In this document: piece after piece, positions 51,421 to 62,929 of the stretch
Layout of the letters: every line of letters begins with the position of its first letter
Numbering within the stretch: position 1 is the first letter of the stretch
Assembly: GCA_907165065.1 (NCBI GenBank)
Contig: OU015530.1
Span: 53,108,465-53,172,464 of the forward strand
Direction: 5' to 3'
Source of the DNA: Caprimulgus europaeus
Taxonomy: Eukaryota; Chordata; Aves; Caprimulgiformes; Caprimulgidae
Length of the DNA: 64,000 bases
Notes under the pieces: model-generated
Database searches by the model: none
What the model was told of the DNA's origin: nothing
The model's input: only the letters and a program-made list of their open reading frames with translations
Made by a program: the position numbers and the translations under genes

Positions 51421-52471
51421 TATCAGTTATCCTCTGCTGCTACTGCACATCCCACACAGGTGAGGATTAGTCTCCAGCAGCTCTCTCCCTCTTTGTTATG
51501 TGGGTCTCTTTTTTCTCTGTCCAGGTGATGACCAGATCCTACTGGAGCACTGATGTTGGACTGGATTGGCAGCAAGAGAGCAGGAAGGGTTTGTCAATAG
51601 AAAAGGGTTCGAGTCTGCAGAGCACACAGGCAACGTGAACAACTCTCAGCCAACAGTTAAATGAAGAAGGGAGTGAGAAACAGCATCTCCTGACCATAAA
51701 AAGGGAAAGGAAAAAAGCTCTTTCTCTGCTTTTAGCTTTGTTCCCTTTTGCTTTAACCACCCCTCCTGATTTACACTGAAAAGAAGGGCCAGTCTCATGA
51801 CTCCTGAATGTAAAATATTCCTATAGGATACCATCCATTACTTGTGCTGCGTAAGCACTAATAATCCCATTGAGTGCTCTTTCGCTTGTGCCTTGATGCT
51901 AATGCCTTGTACACCAGCTTTCTCATGCATCTCCCTTCATCAGGAGCTCTGGGGAGAAAACTAAAATCAACCACAGATTACTCAGACTTGCCGAGTGTTC
52001 TCTGCAGACTGGAGAGTACGTCCTCAGCTCAATGCATGCGCATCACTCCCGTTCACATTAATGCCAGTTATGTGCTTACATCTACAGGAGGTTATTCCCC
52101 AATGCCTGACATCTTGTTTCATCATTCATGGTACTGAAATGACCTAAAAATTGTAGGGGTCAGAAGTGAATGCTGATACACGGGAGTGGTGCCATGGTTA
52201 TGTGTAGACTGGAGATCCCCTCTCTCTTACACCACAATGGTGCCTGGCCCAAGGCATCTTTGTTCTCTCACTGCTAATAGGACAACTTCTAGATAGTTTT
52301 ACAATGTTTTCCCCATGGAATTGAAATAAGACAAAACTTAACCTCCCAAACGCTTTGACACCCCTATAGAATAGATTTATGCCAACCCTACATGAAAGGG
52401 AATTAGCCCTATGGCAACAATCAGCAATTATATATGCCAGGGAAGAAGAGCAGTTGCTGCAAAGGGGATTA
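51421..52471. other. Unique DNA with one old-repeat trace
   Basis: 52045-52073 (CTCCCGTTCACATTAATGCC, then AGTTATGTG) resembles the old self-complementary repeat at 29338-29405. GGTTCGAGTC at 51606-51615 looks like a tRNA T-loop, but no cloverleaf can be formed around it. Frames reach 87 codons only. Confidence 0.45.
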
Positions 52472-52575
52472 ATTAGGAGTAATGGGATAAAACTGAGGAG
52501 GAGGGGAGTTTAGTTTGAATATTAGGTCACGCTTTATACTGTCACATTTCTCAGCCCGTGGAACAGCTTCTAAGA
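52472..52575 (+). mobile_element. Degenerate CR1 fragment
   Basis: TTAGGAGTAATGGGATAAAA, CTGAGGAGGAGGGGAGTTTA and TTTGAATATTAGG, then CTTTATACTGTCA and GTGGAACAGCTTC follow the CR1 RGNGIKL-to-RHWNRL segment at the DNA level. No 3' terminal repeats are found. Divergence places it among the older copies. Confidence 0.6.
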
Positions 52576-54899
52576 GGGTTAATCTTGTCACTTTGAAAAT
52601 TCAAATGTGTACAGAGCTGGAAGCTTCTAAAGAGACTTTACCAGCCTCTGAGATAGTGGAAAATGATGGGACCCTCCTCATGGTGCATCAGGGTGAGTCC
52701 TCTGGTATCCCTGTGTCCCCTCCTCCTTGATGAAGGGGACAGGGGCTGTGGATAACAGAGCAGCCCCACAGAGCAGGTATGAATATAGCTATGCTATTAG
52801 CAAGAGAAATACAAATCAGTGGCCAACATCTTTCTTTTCTTCTGGAGTGCTGAGGTCTTGTAGCTTCATTGACTCTGGAAGGGAGGTTGGTCAGAAACAG
52901 AAGAATCCTCATGACCCCAAGTGTGAAAAATCTAGCTGCAATTAGGAAGAAGACTGCTCTCCATGAGCCTTGAAAGACAGCATAAAAGGAGGACTTGGTG
53001 GGTCTGCTGTTACTTTACTCTTACAGCTGTAACTGTGTGGCTCCACAGTTGGGACTTATTTGTGTCTCAGAGTGCCTATACATGGTTTTCATTTTGTCTT
53101 GAGTCTGGAGCACCCTACCTACCCCATTGACCAGGGAGACACAGATACAGGGTGGAGACTTTAGATAGTGTGGCAGAGCCAGCCTGGGACCAGCCTCAGG
53201 AAGGGTGATGCAGATATACCCAATATGTCTCCTTATAGTCATATGTCCAATTAGAACTGTTCATTTTTTTAAGGCAAATCCTACTTTGTTACCACTTCAA
53301 CATCATCACTACAGCTCTAGATGTAGCTCTGGACAGTCTGCTATTCTAATAGTGGACAACATTGATGAAAATAGGGTGATTCCTTGTAATTCTTTAGTGC
53401 TGCTCCCTAAACAGTTTTTAAATCTAATTTTCTTTGTTTTCTCCTGAGTTCATTTTTCTCTCTGACATAATTGATTGGCTGACTAGGCTCGTGAGTGTGA
53501 TCTCTTAAGCCTCAAAATGCCCATACATTTTGGGGCTGCATTGTCACCAGTTTGTGCTTTCCTGGCATAAGCCATCAAGGCTGCCTTTTGCTGGTATTTG
53601 TTAGTGCTCTAGTGATAGCAGCTGGCAAGAATGTGCATTTACTCTTCAAAACCTTAAAGATCACAGCGGTCATGATGATAATCAGGCCTGGTCTGCTACT
53701 CAGAGATCCTGTCTCTACTTGCAGAAAGACACTAGAAAACATCAGGAAAACCTCATCCTACACTGTCAGTACCCTGTAGATCACTCCTTCTTCTCCCAGC
53801 TTCCCCTTCCACCCATGGTGACATGTCCACAAGGAGTGACACCCTACTCAACACTACCCCTTCAGCCTGATGAAGGTTTGCCTGAACCATGATGATGCTG
53901 TGCCTTCAGAGCTTTTATTTATAGTTAATGGCATTTTTGACCTTCCTCATCTCCTTACTGCTCTTTTAAGTCTGCTTTAATCTCATTATGTAAGGAAGTA
54001 AAGGCCTAGAGGGAGAATCTGTACCCGAGCAGGCCAGCTCAGACAATGCTCTAAGCACTGTAGGGTGAAAAAACCCCCAGTATCTGGTTACCGGCTACAG
54101 GGGAGTCAACGGGAACGAAGATGTGACCTGGCAGCCAAGTGACAAAAAGACTTGGAGGCTGATTCCTCTCTCTGCTTCCCCTTTGGTTTAACCAGACTTT
54201 TTCCAACCATCTGGGTAAAGAAAAGTGATAGCAATAATCAGCCACTGACTCCTGGGTTTTCTCCTGAATGAAGTTTGAGGAACAGATTCATTCTTGTCCT
54301 GGTGAAACACAACAGAGAGGAGGTGACCTCCTGGTTTCTGTAGAGGACTGCTGAAGGCTGGTTTGGCTCATGGCAAGATTTGCAGCAAGTCTAAGAGTTG
54401 TTTTGTGTTCACAGGAGGAATGGCAGCTCTGCTTTGACCAGGCTCCTTGTCACTCCCAATCTGCCCCAAAACAGGAGATCATCTATCACAATGTAACCAT
54501 CAGAAGTGGCAGGAATGCACTCGGAATGCAGGGAAGAGATGTTTGTGCTGTGCATATCATAGACTTGAATGCTCTGAAAAGAGTTTGGGGTTATGTGCTT
54601 GCAGCTAAATGGGAAATCCCTGTGTCATTGGGGTTGTGGAAGTTTCTCCTTGGGTGTAAGCAGCTGGAGGCAGAAGTCCTAGTACCTCTCTTTGAGCTCT
54701 TCTTTCAGACACAGAGAAGGGTTCATGGTCTTGGAGCAATGGGCATATTCCAGAGGGTAAATTTCCCTCTCCTGCATAACTCCCCAAAGTAATGGGTTTT
54801 TTTCTCTATCCCTGCAGTCTTTCCTGGGGCACTATTGCCTCTGGTCTTAAATGCAGCCTCTCAGTAACACTCAGTAAGAGCAGAAGCATTTAATCTCCC
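52576..54899. other. Unique DNA, no gene recognised
   Basis: The 140-codon plus frame at 54370-54792 is the longest; a 60-codon minus frame overlaps it, and it has no domain. No repeat family is recognisable. Confidence 0.45.
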
Positions 54900-55340
54900 A
54901 TCCTGTGTCCAGGCTGATGCTCCACTTTTTATTGTCTACATATATCTGTAATTATTAACTTACAGCAACTTTTCATTGACCAATAAATGTTAGTTATGGT
55001 ATATTTGGTAGCTTTATGAAATGTAATTAGTGCTGGAATAGTATGAGATACTCAGGAGCTCCAGCTCTGGTAGATGAACCTTTTATCAGCTGTGGGCATT
55101 TAATTCACTTTAACAGAAAAGACATAAACAAATAACAATATTGCATCCTTGGACTGGCCTAGTTTCATCTTGTTTGCTTGCCTGGCTGCTGTGTTTCTAC
55201 AGTTTCCTTATATAATTTTGAGCTCCCGCAGGCTTGTAATAAATTGATCATTGTTAGTTCCGAGATTCAAATTTCCCTTTATACCATCCACAGACCATTT
55301 ATTACTGCTTATCATATTTCACTGGAACCTAGGAACCTCC
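54900..55340. promoter_or_regulatory. Strong candidate conserved non-coding element
   Basis: More than 400 bases of AT-rich, repeat-free sequence. CTGTAA (54946-54951) and TTACAG (54960-54965) flank ATTATTAAC, giving a small hairpin-like palindrome. The block further contains GACCAATAAATG (CCAAT core), GTAATTAGTGC, AGACATAAACAAATAACAAT (clustered FOX and SOX cores) and TGTAATAAATTGATCATTG. The density and variety of cores is among the highest in the window. Enhancer function is inferred. Confidence 0.38.
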
Positions 55341-56154
55341 ATCAGTTTTAAAAGTCCTTGCTCAAGACTCTAAGAAATACTGAGCATATAAAATTGGAAA
55401 AATGCTATTACCAAAACATTCAAAGGATTTTTATTTTTTTCCAGTTTGGCAATCAAGATAAAATATATACCATTTGGATTATTAAACCAAATTCTCTTTT
55501 CCTTCAGGATATCTGGCCAAAATAAATAACCCAAATTGCCATTTTATATGAATCAAAACATTTCCTTCAACCTGGAGGAATGCATTTTATTTGGTCTTTT
55601 ATCCAGGAAGTTAAGGGCTCAAAGACCAGCAACTTTCTTAAGCAGTGAGTATTTCAGAAGACTTGCAGAGGATATTAGAGACCCAAATTCAACTATTGTT
55701 TCAGGCTGAGGAAACTGCATCCACCTCTGCACCTCCCAGGAGATATTATGGGGTGACATGCACTTGGTATTTCTTTTTGGCTCCATTCCACTTTATGCAA
55801 TCAAACACTCACAGGAGCAGAGGTAAGTTTGGATAAACCACCTTCTCAAGTGGGTTTCCTGGATGCCTATAAGGAGGATCACTTACTTAAAGCAGACCAA
55901 CTCCAGCAAGATAAGCTGAGAGATGCCTGCCTGAACTACATAAGTTGTGGGTCCAATTTACTCTGCCTGAATCTGAAAGTGTCTCCAGGCTGATCAAAAT
56001 GGTCTTTTAGCATATTCACTGGCTGTCAAAAGAGCTGTCCTGGAGCTCTGGTTATTATTTCTGCTTTATGGCAAGTAAATGTGAGGCAAGTAAGGTTTAA
56101 AGTCCAGGTGCGATGGAGAGGAACATCTCCTTTAAAACTTATCTGCTTTTCTTG
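55341..56154. other. AT-rich unique DNA, no gene recognised
   Basis: The AT-rich texture continues to about 55610 and then becomes ordinary. Frames are below 65 codons. Confidence 0.45.
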
Positions 56155-56210
56155 GGCTTTTATATAGCCCTTATCACGTGGTATCTCAGCACTTTGCACA
56201 TCTGAAAGCT
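56155..56210 (-). mobile_element. Possible MIR-like SINE piece
   Basis: TATATAGCCCTTATCACGTG, then GTATCTCAGCACTTTGCACA resembles the segment ATAGCACTTTTCATCC...ATCTCAAAGCACTTTACAA found in old amniote MIR-like elements ahead of the GACTTGCCCAAGG core. That core is not found downstream. It would be the partner end of the type of element at 36007-36112. Confidence 0.4.
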
Positions 56211-56859
56211 AACAATGCTTCAGGGATCTCTCTTCTGTTATGGATGTTTCAGCACTCTCTTCTCTGACTTGTGAGATGGTTTGGAAGCCATGGGGTGTGG
56301 GTGCAGATCAGCACACCAGACGCCATCTTCAATGGGCATTGTGGAGTCCTTCATCCCACCGAGATGCAGCAATAAGGACATGGCTGCTTGCAGTTTTGAA
56401 GTCTCCCTCACTTTTTGATACCAGTGGTGAACATCTTCTACTTGCATAGATGCATCATGTGACTCCTGAATAATAGGAGTCCTGTTCTTCAAGGATAGGT
56501 TTAGTTTCCAAAAAGACAGTACAAAGTCTTGAGTGTTGGCCTCTCCACTGAAGTCTTCTTGATAAAATTTTGGTTATCATACACAGCAATCTCACCAGCA
56601 AGACCTTCCGGGGAAGAGTCAAGAGTCTTTCCCCTGCCCCTCACAATCAAGGGCCCTATAGCATCATTAGCTAATCTAGTGGAAAAGGAAAAATAATATG
56701 GCTGTGATCTGACTTTATTTAGCTGGGAACTAATGCAGAGAACGTGTGGACGTGGTGCCATTAAGAAGCCATCTGGAGCTGCCAGCACCTGGTACAGGGT
56801 TATCAACACGTTGTGGGACAGGTCTCAGCGCAGGCTGACAAAGCTGGAGGGAGGGGAAT
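56211..56859. other. Unique DNA, no gene recognised
   Basis: A 102-codon minus frame (56501-56809) without a domain, overlapped by shorter ones. Nothing else could be recognised. Confidence 0.45.
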
Positions 56860-57330
56860 TCGTTTGTCATCCATTGGATTATACCTGATTTATGGTTTCG
56901 CTCATTGACTTCAGAAGTCTCGCAGCAGCGAGCTGCATTGTCTTAACTTTGCATTTGTAGATTATCCACACTGCGGAGTTATAAATCCTTCTGAGCACAG
57001 TGTGCTTCCAAGGCCTAATTACATTGTCAGCGATAGGGTCTGGAGCGGGAGTGTATGTGCTACAATGCTCTGCTGGCCCCGAGTTCAGGAGGCATTCATA
57101 GTGGCATTTTATCAGTCAATTTCATGAGACATTAATTAATGAGATACTTCAATTAGATCATTTCTGTCACTAGGAAGGAATTATTCTTCATGGTCAAGAT
57201 TACATCATCTTAATTAGTCCCTCTCCAAGTAATTTGCTTCTTTTCAAGCCCTGAAGAAGGGTACATTCATTATAGATAATTAATATTCAAGTTAATTGAC
57301 TGTACCCTACAATTCATGGAGCCCCTTTGA
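56860..57330. promoter_or_regulatory. Strongest candidate conserved non-coding element
   Basis: Repeat-free, with many TAAT-type cores. ATTAATTAAT (57131-57140) is a perfect palindrome, and TAATTAATA (57278-57286) and GTTAATTGAC (57291-57300) follow. AGGGTACA (57258-57265) and TGTACCCT (57301-57308) are perfect 8-base inverted arms around the second cluster. Other parts are CAATTAGATCATTTC and TTAATTAGTCC. The evenness and motif density resemble enhancers of homeobox-regulated genes. It might be a deeply conserved element, but this cannot be shown from one sequence. Confidence 0.42.
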
Positions 57331-58088
57331 AACAGATTTTCCAGTTAGGCATCGGGAAGGGCTGTTAAAAGTTGCACTGTGCAGTCTTATGGAAGGCTCC
57401 TCAATCATCTGGGAGACCAAATGATAATTATCAACCCCAGGCCTGCCTTAGCCACTCCAGTTAATGCTCACAATAGGGTGCCCATTCTGAGCAACCACTG
57501 TATAGAGACAAAAGTTCAGACCAGAAGGTTAGGCTAAATCTCTTGTATTTATGTACACACTATGCAGGGAATCTCTTTTCTGTTAACACACACATTCTTC
57601 ACAGCAAAATTACTTTGATTTGACTATTTCAGTTTTAAGGGGAATTTTTATAGCAAGCCAATCAGGAATAACAGATACTTGAAGCTCAGATGCGCTCTTT
57701 GTTTATTCTCACTAAAGAAAGGTCATGCAATATTAATATTGTGTCTTTTAATATTGCCAATAATCCACAGAAACCACCATATCCCACTCAGAGCAGTAAA
57801 TTTAATGGAAATATTGTGTATCATATGCAAACATTGCTGCATAAATTTTCTTTCCCAGGATGTGTATTTGAGTTTTACATTTGACTTAAGTCAAAACTTG
57901 ATTTTTCTCTGTTTTGTTTCAGATTATAGCCATCATCTATTTGAAAATGCTGCCTGCCTAAAGTTTCAGAAGCTGGGAACTGAAATACAAATTAGTGTTT
58001 CCAAAAGCAGCTATTTTTTAAAAAAAGCAGATAACACCTACAGACTAGCAAACTTAGAAGCATCTACAAGTCTGGAATAAACAGCTAC
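57331..58088. other. AT-rich unique DNA, no gene recognised
   Basis: A 133-codon plus frame (57679-58080) has no domain and includes a poly-T-encoded stretch. The motif AATATTAATATT occurs at about 57729-57740. It may belong to the same regulatory neighbourhood as the blocks on each side. Confidence 0.4.
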
Positions 58089-58145
58089 GATGCCCATTGA
58101 AGCCAGGGAATTGTGCTGGCTTTGCTTGCATCAGGGCTAAATCTG
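58089..58145. repeat. Possible ancient self-complementary repeat
   Basis: CCCATTGAAGCCAGGG (58093-58108), followed by GCATCAGGGCTAAATCTG, resembles the old bird/reptile repeat with CCATTGAAGTCAATGG and CAGGATTTGG parts. It is a weak match. Confidence 0.3.
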
Positions 58146-58440
58146 CCTAATTGCAAGTGCAATATTGCTGCTCTTCATTTTTATGCAGATTGCTGAACCC
58201 GTCTGATCCAAGCAGAGCTTCTGAGGAAAGGAGATGCAGTTCATACATGTGCAACGCTTTGTTTTTGAAAACAAAACTTCCCCTTTGACTTGCACTTTAA
58301 AGAGTAGAGCCAGGCAAATAATGTGGATAACGTCACTGAGTATGTGCTCAGATTTTGGCATTTTATAGCTCTTCCTGCCTTCGTGACACATATTAGTTTC
58401 CTCTGAATAGTCTTTCAAACAAATTAAATGGCAGGAATGT
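58146..58440. promoter_or_regulatory. Candidate conserved non-coding block
   Basis: TTGCAAGTGCAATATTGC (58151-58168) contains two C/EBP-type half-sites and the palindrome GCAATATTGC (58159-58168). TAACGTCA (58328-58335) is a CRE-like site. Adjacent C/EBP and ATF/CREB motifs occur in stress-response and cAMP-response elements. Whether the block acts as one is unknown. Confidence 0.3.
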
Positions 58441-61065
58441 TAGTGGAAGCAGTGAGATATAAACAAACACTGAATATTCAGAGTGACTATTTTTATTCCC
58501 AGCAGAAACCTAATTTTAAGATCAGACTTTCTCCAACTAGGGAGGAGAAATATTAGCATGAGTACAAGAGCGTTTGTGTGCTGTACTATTAAAGGAAGAC
58601 TGATAGAAGATTGCCAGGAGCAGGATGCTGTTGAGGGAGTACACACAAAGTGACACTTGGGGCAAATCCATGTGGGAGAGGGTTTTTGGCTGGTGTGGTC
58701 AATCTGCTGCCTGCATGGCATGGACTGCACAGAGAAAGAAGTCTGCTGTCACACTATTCCCTCCAGGATCTATTTGAATAGGCTGGAAGCAAGTATGAAC
58801 ATGCTCTAGGAGCTGGATATTTGAATTTAGTAATATTGATGTGGAGCTGCTCTGCTTGCATTGCCCCTCCTGCAGACTTTCCAGCCTTCTCCAGCCACCC
58901 TGTGAACCTTGCTGCAGGAGGTGGGCACCAGCCCCAGAGCAGCAGTGCAAAGCAGGGAATAGGGGTGCTTGGGAGGTCACCGTCTCCCCTTAAATAGCTG
59001 TCACCCTCTGTATTTTCCTTTTCCTCAGCAGTGGTGGTTTTGTGGCTGTCTGGGACTCTGGACTAAACAAAGCTCTTTGCTGAGATCTTACTGATCATAC
59101 GTATGCGACAGAATAAATACAGTGCAGAATCCCAAGTAATGTATAATCTTGGAGATGACAATGTTCTACATATGGCCACGTGGCAAAGAAAGGTTAAAAA
59201 CAGAGAAGTGTGTAAACTTCAGCTAAGAAATGCTTTGTTGAGAGTTATTCACCCAGGGCTGTTAAAAATGCAGCTTGAATTAACATCCTGCCACTTGCTT
59301 AGTGCCTCTGTCTAATTCTGTTATCTGTGATTGATTATCCAAGAGCAATTCATGGGAACTTGCCCAATTTGTTTTTATTGATAGTTAGGCCAATGAAAAG
59401 CAATCATCTAAAACTTGTTGTGTGTCCCCTCTCCCTTCTCCATCCACATCCCATTTCTCTAGATGACTCACACAACTCCCAGCCCTGTTCTTGCATCATT
59501 TCTACATTAGACTTACTGATATATTTTTCCACTTTTTGTGCCCCACAGAAGAAACCAAAACCCTTTTGCTCTTGGTTTTAGAATACATTAGAGTTGACAT
59601 TCTGTGGCCCAAATCAAATCTATGTTCTTCTGTCACCTGCTTATGAGAGTCCGGGTTCTGCCTCCGCTGGCGCAGAGTGCACGGACATAGAGCAAAGGAC
59701 TGTGCTTCTTCAAGTGTAATTTTGAAAGGGTTCCTTTATTGATTTTGGGATAAAACAATGCTAAAAAAGCATTTCTGGTTGTGTTACAAATTTGCCTGCC
59801 AGGCTGCCTGGCGCTGTGGCTGTGGACACATTTGCTCTTTCAGCTCTGGGGCTGGCAGTGCTCTCTCCATAGTAACTATCATGGGTTTAGTTTAGGAGGA
59901 TCACTGAAATATTTTTGCACCTCTGGAGCAGCCAATTTGAGCACCTCAAATTGCTCTGCAAACAAAGGTGCAAAATCTACCGAAGAAGGTCACTGGCTAA
60001 TTTAATGTCCAGAGAGAAAGAAGGTCCACACTGTGGAGATGCTGAACACGTGCACTTTGTACTGAAGTCCAGAGGAGCTGTGGGTATTTGATGTCTGTAG
60101 AAAGCAGAGATCCCATTGGGGATTTGTTTAAAGGTAAATAGAAGAATAAATGGGAAGTCTTGGCTCCCAGTCCTCTCCTCTGATCACTGAATCACACTAA
60201 AGGGTAACTTGTTTAATCATCCTGTGTCTGTATAATACCAACCTGAGGCTGGTAAAAAGCTTCCTTGGTATTTCAACAGCTTTATTTCTTATCCTGTGAA
60301 AAATACTTACTCTTTAAACACATTCCCAATATCTATGCAGTTCTAATATTTAGACTGTATTCTTCTGAGTGGTGCCTGACTCAGGCACATTTAGATCTCT
60401 CACTGTTCCTGCATGAATATCTGATGATGCTGATGGAAATTTTTGCAATATTACACCATCGTTCTCAGTAGCCCAGAAATTTTCCCTTGCACCCAATTTT
60501 ATTATACCTTGGTTTCTGTTCCCAGACCTTTATTGATGTCTTCAGGCCCTGACTGACTTCAAATTGGTAAGGAAATGTCCTGAGACAGAAAGCAGTCATC
60601 AGCACACCCTGCATACTAAATAATAAAACCTGCGTCCATTGGTACAGGTGAGCAAAATCCTGGAAAAAAGATAATGAGTCCACTGGAGCAAAAAAATTCA
60701 TTTCAGCGCAGATCTCCAAGAGCTGGGGGAGCTGTCTTCATTGAGAAAATAACAAATTGCATATTTTAAACTACATTTTTGCTTGCAGAGCTGAGAGATC
60801 TGTGGACTGTGGAGAACCAGGTAGACACTGGCTTTGGACAGCCTAGATCCAAGGTCCCACCGTTCTGCTGAGACAAATTGGAAATTTGAGAGCTGTTTGG
60901 GATAGGAACAGCTTCCCAACGTGATGGTTTGTCATACACAGGGCAAGAAGCAGAAATCAAAATTTTCTGAAGTGACCTATCAGCTCTGACAACATGAGGC
61001 AAGTTAATAGCAGATTATTCTGTAATTTTGCCATCAGGCAACTTAGCTGTACTTCTGCGGGTCTT
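58441..61065. other. Unique DNA, no gene recognised
   Basis: Frames up to 96 codons in both directions, without domains. A CpG-bearing patch (GAGTCCGGGTTCTGCC, CCGCTGGCGCAGAG) lies at about 59648-59680. No repeat family is recognisable. Confidence 0.45.
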
Positions 61066-61937
61066 AATCATAGAATCGTTTGGTTGGAAAAGACCTTTAA
61101 GATCATCAAGTCCAACCACCTGTTCACTGCTAAACTGCATCTCTGAGCTCTAGCCATCTTTTAAATACCTCCAGGGTTGGTGACTCAACCACCTCCCTAG
61201 GCAGCCTGTTCCGTTGCCTGATAACTCTTTCAGTGAAGAAAGTTTTCCTGACATCCAATCTGAACCTCCCTTGGCACAACTTGAGGCCATTTCCTCTTGT
61301 TATATCACTTGTTACTTGGGAGAAGAGACAAACACCCAACTTGCTACACCCTCCTTTCAGGCAGTGGTAGAGAGTGAGAAGGTCACCCCTCAGCCTCCTT
61401 TTCTCCAGGCTAAACAACCCCAGTTCCCTCAGCCTCTCCCCATCACACTTGTTCTCCAGCCCCTTCACCAGCTTAATTGCCCTCCTCTGGACATGTTCCA
61501 CTGCCCCAATGTCCTTCTTGTAGTGAGGGGCCCAAAACTGGACACAATATTTGAGATGTGGCCTCACCAGTGCTGAGTAGAGAAGATGGATGACTTCCTT
61601 GGTCCTGCTAGCCACACTGTTTCTGATACAGGCCAGGATGCCCTTGGCCTTCTTGTCCACCTATGCACACTGCTGGCTGTTGACCAACACCCCCAGGTCC
61701 TTTTCCACCAGGCAGTTTTCCAGCCACTCCTCCCCAACCCTGTAGTGTTGCATAGGGTGGTTGTGACCCAAGTGCAGGACCCAGCACTTGGCCTTGTTGA
61801 ACCTCATAGAGCTGGTTGCAGCCCATGGATCCAACCTGTCCAGATGCCTCTGTAGAGCCTTCCTACTCTCAGGGAGATCAACACTCCCACCCAGCTTAGT
61901 GTCATCTGCAAATGGTATAGTACAGTGCACTCAACAT
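61066..61937 (-). mobile_element. CR1 LINE, longest recent copy here
   Basis: About 870 bases of antisense CR1, from the 3' end (AAACGATTCTATGATT on the minus strand, 61066-61081) back past the reverse-transcriptase catalytic region. The 5' truncation lies near 61937. Its 3' type groups with the copies at 18936, 23615 and 48952. The next CR1 copies downstream (62930 and 63622) lie in the opposite orientation. Confidence 0.97.
61130..61930 (-). pseudogene. CR1 ORF2 reverse transcriptase C-terminal fragment
   Basis: One minus-strand frame reads 266 codons with a single in-frame stop (TAG at 61661-61663). Near the start is FADDTKLGG (FADD at 61901-61912), the metal-binding catalytic motif of the reverse-transcriptase palm. 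[14 protein letters not shown] follows, then, beyond the stop, [45 protein letters not shown] and [18 protein letters not shown]1 ORF2 also has an N-terminal endonuclease and most of the polymerase; those are missing, so this cannot be active. It is the best-preserved coding remnant in the window. Confidence 0.93.
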
Positions 61938-62929
61938 AGCAGTGTGGTGAGTTTTTCCCAGCTAAGCATTTATTTATTAAGAATCTCCAGCTTTTCATGA
62001 GAATACTTCTTTAATTAGGGTTGTCTTATCTATTTGGACATTTGCCCGTCGTTCTAGCATCTGGTGTTTGCTTTGTAGGTAGAGACCATTGCTGCTGGCA
62101 CTAGCAGAAAGAAGTTTTTTCCTGGTCTCCAATGAGGCTTAGAGAAGAGTGGTCGTGGCCCAAATCTGCAGTCAGAGCAACGTGAGTAATTTCCATATGG
62201 TGCTTTGAGTCTGATGGGCTGCAAACAAAGGGAAAAAGGGAAGTGGTCCCTGGGCACAGCCATGTGAGCTGAGGTGACAACTTGGTGTGACTTTTTTGTC
62301 ACTGAAAATTGTTGTTAGCATTCTGGAGAAATTATTTTCAAGCTTTTTTTCCCCTCTTCTTTTCTCTTTTTTCCTCTTCTCTCTTTCATCCTCTCCTTTT
62401 AATTTTCAATTTCAGACACTTGATCTTCAGATATTTTTGAAATGGCTGGGAAAAAGGGAGACAAAAATGAAGCCGACATAAAGGAAATTGAAGTGTGGGA
62501 GAAAACCCCAGCAGTTTTTTCCAGACCTTGTTTAATGAAAAATAATTTTAAAATTTCAAAACACTCTACAAACCGCAATCCCATTTTCTGTTTATTCATG
62601 ATGGACAAAAACCTTGAAGTTTTGTTTTCCTATGATAAAAGCAAGCAATATTTACTTTTTAAAATCTTTTTTTTCCTAATTTAATAACTTGAAGGGCTTT
62701 TGCTTCTGAAGGAGACACAAGATTCAGATCTCTGCATTATTTTTAACTCCTCTTGTCCTGCTCCCTCTGCTTGGTTGACATTTACCTCCACGACCTTCAT
62801 CCTCTCTGAGTGGGCCCAGAGATAAAGCCATTGGTTGAAGCTACTGGTGAAGTGGTACTGACTTGCAGAAGGAGGCAACTTGTGTTCATGCCCTGTTGTC
62901 CATTAGAAGGAAGAGCTGGTAGGACTGGT
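61938..62929. other. Unique DNA with a pyrimidine tract
   Basis: A C/T-rich run lies at 62344-62401. Frames are below 83 codons. No gene or repeat could be recognised apart from the tract. Confidence 0.45.

Noticed and set aside
51606-51615. GGTTCGAGTC, like a tRNA T-arm or internal B box.
   Set aside because: No acceptor stem, D-arm or anticodon arm can be placed at the right spacing upstream.
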